A stretch of DNA of 64,000 nucleotides, from NCBI GenBank assembly GCA_023101725.1, contig JALJCO010010222.1:124001-188000 (forward strand), given 5' to 3'. The position numbers and the translations under genes are program-made. Positions 12,101 through 23,841 of the stretch are shown in pieces; within the stretch, counting starts at the first letter, position 1; each line of letters starts with the position of its first letter. The notes under the pieces are model-generated. The model did no database searches and was not told where the DNA came from. It saw nothing but the letters and a program-made list of their open reading frames with translations. Origin of the DNA: Atherinomorus stipes. Taxonomy: Eukaryota; Chordata; Actinopteri; Atheriniformes; Atherinidae.

Positions 12101-15100
12101 TTTTTTTTTTTTTTTTAAGGTTCAAATGAGTGAACTGTGACAGCCTTTCCAAAACTTAGCCTGCCTCTAATGAGGCAGTTCATGACCCCCCCCCTCTTGT
12201 CTCCTCACGTTATCTCCCACAATTCCATGTGGGTGCTGATAGAAAACTGAGTCATATTTGCTTTTTTGTATTCATGGATTATTTACAAGTCTGAAAGTTA
12301 TTCTGTCTAAACACTGAGTTTATATCATTAAACAGTGCAAGGAATCTAGAGTTTCCCCACTAATGAAGGGGAGTGTTCAAGTTTAATTTGAACACCTGTC
12401 AGCTGTGATCTCTGACACTGCGTCAAACTCTGTCATTCACCAACAGCTGATATAACTGACTGATTATTGGATTACAGAGACCCCTTTGACAAGCAGTAAA
12501 TAATGATTTGTATTCACTAATGCTACTTAAACAACATTGTGGAAAAAAACAGAAGCCTTGTGTTAACCTTGCAAAGAAGTGTCAACTGTGAGCTCAGACA
12601 CGTTTTAGAATTAGATGGACCATCAAACAGTAGAACATTTATTGTGGACAGACTACTCAGTACCCAAGATCTTTTATTTATTTTTTTATTTTCTTAAATG
12701 GACATCGGCTCCAGTCCAGTTGAAAAGGGCCATCCAGATTGGCAACATATTTGTGATGGCATCATTAATGCCAAAAAGGTTAAATGAGACTGTAGAACAG
12801 GATTTTCAAAGTCTTTCCTCGGGGGGCCACTGTCCTGCAGGTTTTCTCTGTTTCCCTGCTTCAACACACCTGACTCAAATTAAATGTTGCTGCATATGTC
12901 AGTTCTCCAAAGAAAAGTAATGTCACTTTTTTCAGGGGGTTGTTTTGGCACACCAGATTTCCCTCCTCACTAAAAGGGTTGGGTGCCATGATGATATGCA
13001 GTTCTACCCAGAGACCAAGTTGACTTAAATTTTGATTTTCTACAACCTTATTTGGAAAAACTGGGTCAGTCGGCTGGCTGCTAGTGTTTGTTTGCTGATA
13101 AGGCTATCTGTTAGCATCATGGCACTTCAGACAGTGAACTATGTTTATCAGACGAGACAGCATTTAGAAAATAATTAGACTTACAGGTAATGACAATGTT
13201 GTGGTTGCCTCCTTCAGTGTTGCTGCAGTTTTTTTTTTTTTTTTTATTTTATTCCGAATCCATTTGTTTGAAAACCCGACTTGAATTCGCTGATGTTCAG
13301 GAATGCAGACTAGCTTGACTCAGGCCATTGTGTCAGCTGGGAGGAAGGAGTGCAGAAGTGGGAAGGGGCTTATTTGCTTGATGGTGTGCTATAATTGGAT
13401 AATATGAATTACATAGAAACCTGACTACATAGAAAGAAACGCTGCTGTCTAATTCAACCGTTTTTGAACAAGGACACAAAGCTGACCTCCATGAACAGAG
13501 ACTTTGATACTCACTCTTGACATTCACATGGTCTCATCAGTGCACAACAGATAATATTATATCTCCAAAACCATAGAAAAGTGGAATTTGATGTCATAAC
13601 CCCTTCAAGGAATCCAAGCAAAACCACAGTCTGCACACATTGCAAAGACATGACTTAGGAAGAAGATGGTACAGGTACTAAACATGCCTGAGTTATCCCC
13701 CATTTGAAAATGTGTGGAGAATTTCAAATTGGGGATGAAAAGTAAGACAGTAACTTCATGCTACGGCACACCTGAGGACATGCTTGCAAATGCAGAGGAA
13801 AAAATTCTTAAATGGCTCAATGCTTGGCATCCTCAATTGCAGAACTCCTTTAAAGGGACTTGAGGTAAGATTAAGAAATGAAAAATCGCTTATCATTAGG
13901 TGATCAATTTTACTGACTTTCTGAATCATCTTCATCATAATGGGTCAGCTTGGAACCGACTGAGGTAACTTCTGTGAATGAACATTTGAGAAACTCCTAA
14001 ATGAACTTGCTGATACTGCAGCTAAAGTATAACTTATTGTTGTTGCTGTTATTCAGGTAAATAAAACGTGAAAGTTTGCTTTTTAATGCATATTCAGGAA
14101 ATTTGCAAGACCAAGGTAAACTAACAGTCACGGGCAGCCGCAGTCATACTTTGCAGTTTTTAAGGAATTTGGTTGCTGAAGATGCGCAGACTCACTTTTT
14201 ACCAAAATCAACAATGTCAACTACATGCAGGAGCCAAAATGTTTGTTTTCAGTCTTAGAGCAGATTGTCATCTGAAATCCATCACCCTGCAATTATTCAT
14301 TCCTCTAGCTTTGCTCAGGTCACTGATGCTGATGAAAAGATTAGAGAATTGTTTGCAGCGGCAGTGACGTGGGGTTTTTACAGTAACTCTGGTGACATTT
14401 AGCACTTATCACTGAAAGTGTGCAAACAACTTGATTAGTGTGTAGCTTACCCAAGACTGTTACAACAAGCTGCATTAATTTGTACTTCTCTTTATAACTC
14501 TGTCACAGGCAAGATCACAGCAAAGCCAAATGTTTGTATTAATGAATGCCTTTGAGGCCAAGGACTGAATTATGTGTCTATTTCAGTTAACACCATCGCA
14601 TGTCATGTTGCTGATAAGCTTATGTGGCCTGATAAGAGGAGCATTTAGTGCAACCTCATACAGGCTTTAAGGAGAGAGGAAAAGTTAATGTCATATACAG
14701 TGTGTTCAGAAATCCTTTCAGACATGTACTGTAAGATAAAAAAAAAAAAAAAATCATTCAACCTTACCTAAACAAGTCAGGTTTGCTTCCAAAGTGGACT
14801 TAGGCATTTTAGGGTGTTGAGATTTTGCATTGCTGCATAGATGAGTGCTGTTTGTCTGGTTAATGTGAGTTGAGCAATTTTTCATTCCCCTACAAAAGTC
14901 TGGCATTCCCAAACTCTGCTGTGTGCAGTGCAAAGAAAGCAGGTTGAGGATGAGCTTAAGATGTCAAGGAAGAAGTTGAAATCAACATTAAGAATTGTGT
15001 TCAAACATGACATGTTTTTAAAGACAAAAAGATGTGAAGAGAGGAGGTACAAACTGTTCCAGTGGGTAGAGAAAAACAAAGATATTATCGGTGCCCCTTG

Positions 15101-16701
15101 GGTTTGTTAAACAACTGATTGTATCAAAGCAGAAAATTTAAAGCCACCAGTGGAGGATTCACAGAGGGGAAATGCAGCTGTGGTGTGCTTCCACTGATAC
15201 ACTAGCTGGCTGGAGACATGGTGGTTCTGTGGGCACACCCCCATTCTTGCTCTGTAAATACTGCTTGTGCAACTATTGTTGATGGTAAGGGTAATGATGG
15301 AGTAGTGCTGTGTGGTTTGATCTATGTATGTTTAAGTACAGAGCCTGAGGTGTTCCCAGATAAAAGGCCTCATGATTCAGTTGTTGAATAATGTGATGTG
15401 TAAACAATTTCATAGGTAATTATTACACTGCGGCAATCACACCTCTCTTAAAGCTTTAAACATCTTTTGAAATATGTTTTCATGCGGAATTATGAGTGAT
15501 TTTTTTTTTTTTTAATCCAAAGGAGTGCTTTAAAGTCTCCATGCTATTTCAAGTTTCATTACATTTCCTGTTTTGTGCTCCCCCGCCACCCCCCTCCAGG
15601 TGACTACTATATACTGAATGGCAACAAATTCTGGATCACAAACGGGCCAGATGCCGACGTCCTTATTGTTTATGCCAAGACGGATCCCGAAGCAAATCAG
15701 AGAGGCATCACAGCTTTCATTGTAGAAAAGGTACATCCAACCAGATGAGGTTGCGCAGCACTCTGCTACAGTATGTAGTGTTCTTTTTACTCTGTAGATG
15801 TGAAGAGGTAGCACATTAGTTTGGTTTCATTTTTGTTAAGTGTTAAAAAATTGTATGGATCATAACAGTCAAATGATGGGACTTTGTTTGCTTATTTATG
15901 GGTTTGTTTGATTTTTTTTTTTTTTTACCATCCTTTTCAGGGCATGCCAGGATTCTCTACTGCACAGAAGCTTGACAAACTTGGCATGAGGGGGTCCAAC
16001 ACATGCGAGCTGATCTTTGAAGACTGTAAGATCTCAGGTATGAGTTTAAGGTGCTGTTGCTTGTGCTAATGTGACCATTTACAAAGTTATTGCTTTACAG
16101 AGATGGTGTTGGTTATTTTTACCCGTCTGTTACAGAGGAGAACATACTGGGTCCTTTGAACAAAGGCGTATATGTGATGATGAGCGGTTTAGATCTGGAG
16201 AGGCTGGTACTTGCATCTGGACCAATTGGGTAAGGATTTAAAAACTCTTAAAATAGGGAAAAAATAATTAGAAAATTTGTATTCTCTCCTATTTATTTAT
16301 TTTTGTGAGACGAATATAACAAGAAACATAAACGGGGAGAAAAAAAAAAAACAAAAGCCAGTGGACAAATAGGAAGCAGCATTTTTTTTCAAAAGAAAAT
16401 TTGTATTATTTTCTGAAAATTGTTCATTTAGTAAAAATGGTGCAACCTGGTGAATATCTGCTGCCACAGATGGTTTTTAAATTGTATTGAACCCTCAAAT
16501 TCAGAAACCAGCCAGGTTTAGTTTTTACAGGATCCATCCCAGTAACCCACCTGTCACTCGAACAGCACGGTGGGGTTCAGTATGAATATCTGACTCTGCA
16601 TAGTGATTCTCTTTCATCTCGACCTAAACTAAGAGAACATTTTCCAGCCACGGGCAGGTTTACATTGCTTCCACTGTTGTTGAAATACAAGTCTTTTTAA
16701 A

Positions 16702-16791
<90 letters not shown>

Positions 16792-18346
16792 ATGCTGGTG
16801 GTAGCTTTACTTTTCTTCTTTAAAAAAACCAAAGAACAACCTTTGCTAAATACTGGTGGATAGCCTCTGACAATTCCTGTCATGATCCTCATCCAGTCGT
16901 GGTCCACACTGTCTTTACATAACCATTTGGTAGAGTTTTACATCTTTCCATTATTTTTTATGTAAAAACATGAAGCTCAGCTCTCTTTGAACCTCAGTGG
17001 AGGTACCATGAACTCAGTTATATGGCACTACCTACGACTGGAACACACATGAAATAAATAAAAACTTGCCACTTAATGGAAAAGCCCCCCTCCCACATGT
17101 ATTTACACATGTAATGATGCATCGTTTACAAAAAAAAACAAATGGGTGAAATATCTAAACAAACAATTAACCTAGATGCAGCAGTCATGAGGGAGCAAAT
17201 TTGTAGCTGTTAGACAAAAATATGGTTGTGGAAATACTTGAAATACTTAAATTATAAAGGTAAAATTTTAACATTGGTCCATTGGAAATGACTGTATGAA
17301 GGCGTTTGCCATGAGTTGAACATCTCTTCAACCGAGAATTTCAGGAATTACTTCAAAGTGAAGCTGAAACGGATTTCCAAATCATCAGGACATTTTTTAT
17401 TGCCATGGTTTAAAAATTGTTAAGTGTTTGTAAGAGAAGCAGGTCTGAACATCCTTTCAAACATTATGAATGTATAAATATTCTGAAGAATAAGACTTGA
17501 ATTTCCTCTTCAGTTTTTAAAATGTGATATTACTTTCAGCATAATGCAGGGGGTTCTGGATGCTGCTATTCCCTACCTGCATGTCAGAGAAGCTTTTGGA
17601 CAGAAGATTGGACACTTTCAGGTTTGACCATCACAGTTCACTTTATGTAGAGCTTAAAAGGTCGATATTATTGTGTTATTAGTAATAAAAATGGCTCTTA
17701 AGCATTAAAGTTGGCAGCTGGACAATACAAAGGTTTAAACTGACCTGATCTGTTTTGCAGCTGATGCAAGGCAAGATGGCGGACATGTATACCAGGCTGA
17801 GCTCCTGTCGGCAGTACGTGTACAATGTAGCCCGAGCTTGTGACAAAGGACACTTCAGTGCAATGGTGAGGGTGTTTAATGTTCAATCCTAAATCATTTT
17901 TTAAATTTTTATGTAATCGGTTTCACTAGTCTTAAACATTTTAGTCCTTTGGGCTCCATGGTAACCGTGATCGTTTCTGTTGCAGGATTGTGCTGGAGTG
18001 ATCCTTTACTGTGCTGAGAATGCCACTCAGGTTGCTTTGGATGGCATTCAGTGTTTAGGTAAAAGAAACTTATAATTCAGCTTTAATTGTCTTTAAATGA
18101 CGAACAATTCTTGTTAATGGTTCGAAGATCGGCTTTTATTCATGAATTTCTTTGTTTCATTATCTGTGCACTGTAACATGTCTAATGTGTAATCCATGTT
18201 GCTTATCAACAGGAGGAAACGGCTACATCAACGACTACCCAATGGGGCGGTTCCTACGAGACGCAAAGCTGTATGAAATCGGCGCAGGCACAAGTGAAGT
18301 CCGTCGGATCATCATTGGACGAACCTTCAACTCCATGTTTAAATAG
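9122..18346 (+). CDS. ivd: isovaleryl-CoA dehydrogenase, mitochondrial (complete, 12 exons)
   Basis: FAD-dependent mitochondrial matrix enzyme of leucine breakdown. It oxidises isovaleryl-CoA to 3-methylcrotonyl-CoA and passes electrons to ETF. Exons: 9122-9253, 10770-10859, 11054-11105, 11255-11424, 11539-11632, 15600-15730, 15941-16037, 16136-16229, 17540-17621, 17761-17865, 17986-18058, 18213-18346. Every intron is GT-AG and the phases join cleanly to 1254 nt (417 residues plus TAG). Residues 1 to about 23 are Arg/Ser/Ala-rich with no acidic residue, fitting a mitochondrial presequence. Family signatures include [12 protein letters not shown] and [18 protein letters not shown] in the middle domain. 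[10 protein letters not shown] contains Glu277, equivalent to the catalytic base of IVD (Glu254 of the mature human protein). [12 protein letters not shown] near the C-terminus has no Glu at the site most other acyl-CoA dehydrogenases use. Together these separate IVD from other family members. The start is the first ATG, and the N-terminus fits the family. Confidence 0.97.
9254..10769 (+). other. ivd intron 1
   Basis: Bounded by CAG|GTTAGC and CTCACAG. The middle (10150-10400) is a low-complexity block annotated separately. The rest shows nothing recognisable. Confidence 0.85.
10150..10402. repeat. low-complexity A-rich and G-run block
   Basis: A-runs at about 10202-10246 are followed by G-runs of 8 to 18 bases between 10291 and 10400 in otherwise simple sequence. 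Long mononucleotide tracts of A then G side by side are often poorly read, so base accuracy here is doubtful. Confidence 0.8.
11633..15599 (+). other. ivd intron 5 (largest intron)
   Basis: A 3.97-kb intron bounded by AAAG|GTGGGA and CCTCCAG. It holds a dispersed repeat at 12791-12895, T-runs at 12092-12117 and 13231-13245, and an A-run at 14739-14754. The stretch 14696-14730 (acagtgtgttcagaaatcctttcag) vaguely resembles a Tc1-type end, but I found no partner. No embedded gene is supported. Confidence 0.8.
12791..12895. repeat. dispersed fish repeat fragment
   Basis: The wording 'tcctcggggggccactgtcctgcaggtttt ... cctgcttcaacacacctgactcaaat' belongs to a very common fish interspersed repeat, recalled from general knowledge. 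A relative lies at 40852-40918. No terminal repeats or duplications were seen. Confidence 0.45.
16230..17539 (+). other. ivd intron 8
   Basis: Bounded by ATTGG|GTAAGG and TTTCAG. Apart from the AT microsatellite at 16705-16788 nothing was recognised. Confidence 0.85.
16705..16788. repeat. AT microsatellite, about 42 units
   Basis: A pure (AT)n run of about 84 bases within ivd intron 8. It is likely length-variable between individuals. Confidence 0.97.
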
Positions 18347-19230
18347 ACGGGAGAGAAAAGGCAAAGACTAAGTGATTTGTTGTGAATGAAGTTAATCACA
18401 CCCGGGACCTTACTGTAAGAGTTGTTGCTGCCATTCAGATGGTTTTCACATCATATACTTTCATTTTATTCACATAAAAGACATTATACATAAAATCACT
18501 CAAGTTGAAAATTACATTTAAGATATGGCTGACAACAGATTAAATGTTTTTTTTTTTTTGTTTAGTTTTTTTTGTTATGTGGCCTTAAAGATTTGTCTTT
18601 TTTTTGTTAGGGTTGCTATAGAGTCACTCTAAGTTACTGAATAACAACTGAATGCCAGTAATGCAATAATGTAGATCATAATAATTGAACCATATCAATT
18701 AGCAGGTTGCTACATGTTTATTAAAACACTCCAACCAGAGCTTTACAGCAGCTGTTCCTGAAAACAAGTTATGTTATAAATATGTAAACTTGATGCGATT
18801 TGAGGCTGAAAACTGGGCATTTACAGCCTCACTGTTGTCCCAGTTAAAATCACTAGAGTATGGTTAACACAAAAAACTTTTGTTTCCCAATTTCTCCAGT
18901 AATTCTTTAACTTTCCATCTGTAATTATAGGATTTTGTATGTAAAGTAACTGTTTCTCAAATCTTCATAAACTGTCACGATTTCAATGTGACCAGAAAGA
19001 CCCAAACAGCTGAAGTCTGTGGATTACTTTATTAGCATTGGAAGATATTTGTTTACTTAAAGGTGCAAATATATTGTCAGAATTGGTTCTTCTATAAAAA
19101 TCCTCTGTAAGGTGTGTTTGTCCCATCTGTGAAATTCTGATTTTACATATTATGTAGATGTACAGTATGAAAATGTTTGAAATGTATAAGTTTTGTTTGC
19201 AATCAATAAAAATCAAAGCTTTTTGATTTT
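18347..19230 (+). other. ivd 3' untranslated region
   Basis: The sequence after the TAG stop up to just past the poly(A) signal at 19205 is AT-rich and lacks any further open frame of note. Its end is inferred from the signal and the GT-rich stretch after it. Confidence 0.6.
19205..19210 (+). terminator. ivd polyadenylation signal AATAAA
   Basis: This is a canonical AATAAA about 860 bases past the ivd stop. A T/GT-rich downstream element (gtcttttgtgtttg) follows about 30 bases later. I noticed no canonical hexamer between the stop codon and this one. Confidence 0.65.
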
Positions 19231-19865
19231 GTAAATGTCTTTTGTGTTTGAAAAAGTAAGAAAAGTCCCACATTCATACTTTTAGAGTTCAATAGTAATC
19301 CATTGAAGCTGGTGCTCATGTTAGTGTAACACTGCTCTGATTTATAAGTTATTCAGTAAAGGTGAGATTCCCTTCAATGGCCTCTTAAAATAGTAAGAAA
19401 TACCAGTTTTGCCATTTGTATTAACTTTATTTTTAAGAATTTAGACAGCTGGAGCCATAAAGATTTCACTGGTTTTATGTTGGATTCACCATAAGAACCC
19501 TATGAAATAAAAACTAGATTTTGATGGATTCAGAGTTCTACCTAATTTGTGTGCCATGGCTTTAAATAACATAACGACGGCCCACGCTGATATTGCTGAA
19601 TTGAAATCAAAGTAAACTTGCGCAAAAGTAAAGAAATTTGTGATAATTCCCCTCTTAAATATAACCAGTTGTATTATACATAATTGGAAATCCTGAAATG
19701 TCATCTTTATGAGGTGTAACTTGGAAAGGATTGTGCTTCTGGAATGAGGAACATTGAACGTTAAAGGTGCGGGTCGTTTCTCCAAAATCCCTACACATAT
19801 CTGCTGCCTTTTAGTTGCTTGGTGGACTGGATAAATGCACTCTCCCACAGTAAAAACGAAGATCC

Positions 19866-20190
19866 ACAGCCACAACATCGTGGTACCTCATCCTCATGCT
19901 GGTCACCAGCCTGGTCACATTTTACTGTGGGATGCCATCCCATTGCTCAACCAGGAGTTGTTGAAGGTCGACTAGCATGGTTGTGTTGGTCGCTCTAGCA
20001 TATAAAACATGACCAAGCTGACCCTACAAGTGCTCAGTGGGGTTGAGGTCTGGACTCACAGCAGCCTATTCAATCCTCCACTCCTAAATTCTGGAGGTAC
20101 TCTGTTGATTCAGGCTCTGTGGGAGAGAGTGATGTCATCATGGAGGATAGACTACATCCCAGATTCTGGACATATGGGATCAGGATCCAG
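19866..20190 (-). pseudogene. Tc1/mariner-like transposase fragment, C-terminal part
   Basis: Reading the minus strand gives SPDLNPTEHL followed by a stop, then VLYARATNTTMLVDL, QQLLVEQWDGIPQ, a stop, and NVTRLVTSMRMRY. This is the C-terminal end of a fish Tc1-like DDE transposase. SPDLNP(I/T)E carries the last catalytic acidic residue, and the W-D-x-IPQ and V-x-x-LV-x-SM-x-R motifs follow. More decayed sequence continues to about 20190. In-frame stops show it is dead. Terminal repeats were not found. Confidence 0.72.
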
Positions 20191-20259
20191 AATCTCATCC
20201 TTGTATGACTTGTACATCAATTAACAGCCAGTCATACTGTACATCTGGACTGGCACACC

Positions 20260-21440
20260 TCGCAGCACCTGAATCTCAAAACAAGAGTAAATATCAAAGA
20301 AGAATATAGCCGGGGATTTTGGCAAAATAATTTTGAAGCACAACCAACATGTTTAACTGTGTTGCTCATTCCACAGAAGTACAATCCTAACAAGTTATAA
20401 CTTGTCGTAAAGGTGACCAATTAGGTTTTCCTACGATGTATAATACAATGCATACATACGCACACTAGCATACTCATTAGTATTGTTAAAGGGGAGAAAT
20501 GATCAACAAAATGCAAATTTCTATACTTTTTGTGCTAATTTTGTTACTGGATGCTACATTACAGTTACAGTGTGTAAGAATTAGAGAATTACTGGCATCT
20601 AGCAGTGAAAATGAGGATATAGTGAATGGATGATGGCCATCAGTGGTCAAAATTCTTATAGACATGAACATATTATTATTATCTACGAGTGGATCCAGTG
20701 GCCTCAGGGGCAGAACTGCATTATGGATAACTACTTCAAAACATGTACATGTGTACTATCAATTTATGTAATTATAATTTAGTGAAATAAAATATTGCTT
20801 TTGAATTGTGTTTGAAAATAATAATTTTTAAAAAACAAAGAAGCAATTCAGCTTAGGAGCCTTATGCTTGTTTGCTTGTTATATTTTTTGTGTGTTTGTT
20901 TTTAATATTTCTTTTGAACCACAGTTCAAAATCAATGTCATGATTTTCATATGATTTTTTATCTATTATTACTTTTGTCAATTTCAACTTATTTCATAGA
21001 CAGCTGATTTTTTCCCCCTTTCTTAATGGAAGGGTATGAAAAAATTTGAGGACAAAGTGTTTGTGCCTTTAAAGGCATTACTTATCACAAATGGAGCTCT
21101 AGCATCTATCAAACAAAGCTGGTACTGCAGCGTTAAAACTCCAAAGACTCTCATTTTACAACACAGTTGTTTGTCCGTCAGAGACACCATAGTAAAAGAC
21201 ACAGCACAAATAAGGCATTTATGTGCCCCCCCCCCCCCCAAAAGAGTGGATACAAAACTCATTCTATAGGAATTAAAACATAACAGTCAAGTGATTAGAC
21301 ACAAAAATAAAAACAGTTTTCATAATATTTCAAATACTTTTATCTTTGATTATATTACACAGCACCTTTAACTACCTCAGTGGGACTAACAAAGAAAGCT
21401 ACAGAAGCCAAGAGCGGTCGTTTTCCCCTACTATTCTTTT
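20260..21440. other. intergenic, nothing recognised
   Basis: AT-rich sequence with a C-run at 21227-21239. A short stretch at 20568-20610 (cagtgtgtaagaattag ... catctagcagtgaaa) resembles a dispersed fish repeat but cannot be bounded. Confidence 0.4.
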
Positions 21441-21450
21441 TTTTACCGTT

Positions 21451-21497
21451 TTCTCGAGATAACTTAATTTTGTTGTTTTCTCAACATAACGAGATAA
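21451..21497. repeat. TTCTCGAGATAA-type repeat, left copy
   Basis: Contains ttttctcgagataact and ctcaacataacgagataa, a palindrome-prone motif. Related sequence in inverted form ends at 23994. It could be one end of a composite element that encloses the two hAT MITEs between them, but the arms match only in parts. Confidence 0.35.
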
Positions 21498-21654
21498 ACA
21501 AGATGGGCTCAAAAGTTTGTGTTTACTGTGCTACGGCTGATTTATGATGGCAGCTGGGAGAGCTGAAGTCATGGCGTAGTTATATGTGTAGCATTCTGTG
21601 AAAGAGTGATTGGTGACACATCGCTATTTCAGCCTTTATTAAACTTGGCAGACA

Positions 21655-21780
21655 TTAAGTTTGATGTATTGATCAGTGATGGATGTCAATCTGTCATCAG
21701 CTGCATCAGTTGTTTGGATGCAAACTGACAGCAGATTGAGGAACATCCATCACTGATCAATACATCAGACTTTACAGGAC
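21655..21780. repeat. foldback hairpin, perfect 24-bp arms
   Basis: The arm at 21663-21686 is the exact reverse complement of 21743-21766. Imperfect pairing continues outside, and inside by way of CAATCTG/CAGATTG. The loop between the perfect arms is 56 bases. It may be a small foldback element or a fragment of a larger transposon. A microRNA precursor is less likely because the arms are long and repeat-like. Confidence 0.8.
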
Positions 21781-21871
21781 AGAACAGCTCTGTACTGGGA
21801 TGCCGCTTCGACCCATCAGCTGAGGTGGTGGGAGAGAAAAAGATAAGACTGCGGCCAGTTTAGGTCTGCAG

Positions 21872-22304
21872 TAGGGATGGGCGATATAGACTAAAAAATG
21901 TATCACGATAATTTCTCTCTATTCATCACGGTAACAATAAGTGACGATAAAAACTATCAGCAAGATATTTTGTATTCTAAATCTGTCACTAAATTCTGTC
22001 TTAAAAGCCCTACAAAATACTAGAAGCCACTAAACTATATCAATTAAGTTCAAGTAGTGCACCTGAATTGCAAAACTGTAGTGACACCAAGCAAACAAGT
22101 CTGAAATATGAGACCAAATTCCACGTTTATTCAAACAATGCAAACAGCAAAACTAACTTTGCTTATTAAAAGAACCAAAGTCGTGTAACTGCAAACACAA
22201 CCTAAAAAATTGTCATCTCACAATAAAAATGATAAATTTAAATTATTATTGTGGGGAATTTCTTTGACGATATATCGCGCACGATAAAATATCGCCCATC
22301 CCGA
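21872..22304. mobile_element. hAT-type MITE, 433 bp, with 8-bp target duplication
   Basis: The ends are inverted repeats TAGGGATGGGCGATAT and, on the other strand, TCGGGATGGGCGATAT. The flanks carry a perfect 8-bp duplication, GTCTGCAG, at 21864-21871 and 22305-22312. Size, end sequence and duplication length fit a non-autonomous hAT transposon. No transposase is encoded. Confidence 0.92.
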
Positions 22305-22580
22305 GTCTGCAGTTTGCGGTTTGGGTCCGCATCTCTCATCCATGAAGACGGCCTCCTGCTCCTCCTCACCGTGGATGGTGGCCATGCAGGCTGCCTTAGC
22401 ATGTGCCCCAACAGAGACGGGAGGGGAGGATGGTGAGCAAGAGACTGGGTGCCAGTGGCATGACTATGATGGGCTAGCCTGAAGCCCAACTGGAGCCATT
22501 TAGAGAGAAAGATGGTGGGCTGGATTGAGACCGGGACAAGAACGAGAGCGCGTCTAAACCAGGACAAGGTGGGGGAGCAG

Positions 22581-22978
22581 TAGGGATGTATATCGTTATG
22601 ATTTTATCGATACCGATACCAATATCGATACTCCTTATCGATACCGGTATTTATCGATTCTCTTATTGATACTATAACACAATTTAGAGTAAATAATAGA
22701 CATTACAAGATGTTGAAAGATCCAGTGGTGGAGAACATTTGTTCAGAACGTGTTGGAAGAAGCCTGGACATAAAGGTAGGTCTGGGAGAATAAGCGAACT
22801 GTGTCTCTCTTATTTCATCTCTGTGATTATTTGACTGTGTAATGATAACTCAATGGTTAGGTAGATGAACAAAAAGTATCAATAAGAGTATCGTTTGTCC
22901 AGAATCTTAACGGTACCCTGGTATCGTTAAGATTAGGAACCGGTACCAAACGATACCGGTACTCGGTATACATCCCTA
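22581..22978. mobile_element. hAT-type MITE, 398 bp, with 8-bp target duplication
   Basis: The ends are TAGGGATGTATATCG and, inverted, TAGGGATGTATACCG. The interior is rich in short palindromes of the cgataccggta type. The perfect duplication GGGAGCAG lies at 22573-22580 and 22979-22986. It sits 276 bases from the preceding hAT MITE and shares its TAGGGATG outer end but not its interior, so it is a different family. Confidence 0.92.
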
Positions 22979-23264
22979 GGGAGCAGTGTCATACGCACAG
23001 GGTGATCACCCAGAAGCCACCTGTGATGGATGGATGGAGGAGTGAGAGGACCGGAGGAATACGGGTGCAGCGAGGTGGAGTAGGATTTGTCAGGAAATGA
23101 CTTCCGCATCCTGGGAGCTGTGCGCCGGGCCTGACGGGCAGGGCTGGGACACTGCGGGCCAACCGGCTCTGTGCTAAGAGGGGATGGAGGAACGGGGTTG
23201 GAGGGGAGACCTCCCTTATCCATCCTCAGGGACTGGTTCGCAGGGGCTTTTTAAAAAAAAAATC

Positions 23265-23295
23265 ATTCATTCATTCATTTATTTATTTATTTATT

Positions 23296-23326
<31 letters not shown>

Positions 23327-23332
23327 GGGGGT
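23265..23332. repeat. ATTC/ATTT tetranucleotide, T-run and G-run
   Basis: A (cattcatt)n to (attt)n repeat is followed by a T-run and about 26 consecutive G. Base counts in the G-run are unreliable. Confidence 0.9.
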
Positions 23333-23841
23333 ATTTTAGGTGTATTTTAGCTCCTCTTTTTCCTTAGACCATTTGTTTTAATAAAGCATTTGCAACTCTG
23401 CAGTCTGGTAATGGTCTTCCCCCTGCAGCCTTGTCAGTCTAAAGAACCACCACACATCCTGAGCCCACTGGTCCGCTGTCTGACATCTGCATTGATTCCA
23501 GCAGCAGTTAGACTGGAAACCAGCACTGCTCCCAGTCACAAGTACACTTAATAAATCCCAATTTAACTTATTAATGCTGGCTATATACTCTTTAAAAATT
23601 TTATTTTATGGCCAATTCTTATTATCAACTGTTTCTGTGGGGAACCTGCACGGTGTGTGCCTGTGTTCTCTCCCAGTTTCCTTGCATGGTCCAAATATAT
23701 ATAACCAAGCTGATTGAGCCTCTAAATTTATGCAATGAGTGAGCGTGAGTCTGATTGAATGTTTGTTGGTCTGTGTTGGTTCTGAAATGGACCAGGAGCA
23801 GTTTCAGCTCCCTCACAACCCTGCATCTCAATAGTCCATCA

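Noticed and set aside
14696..15120. Possible Tc1-type element in ivd intron 5
   Set aside because: The left end resembles a Tc1 terminus but no inverted partner or transposase similarity could be seen.
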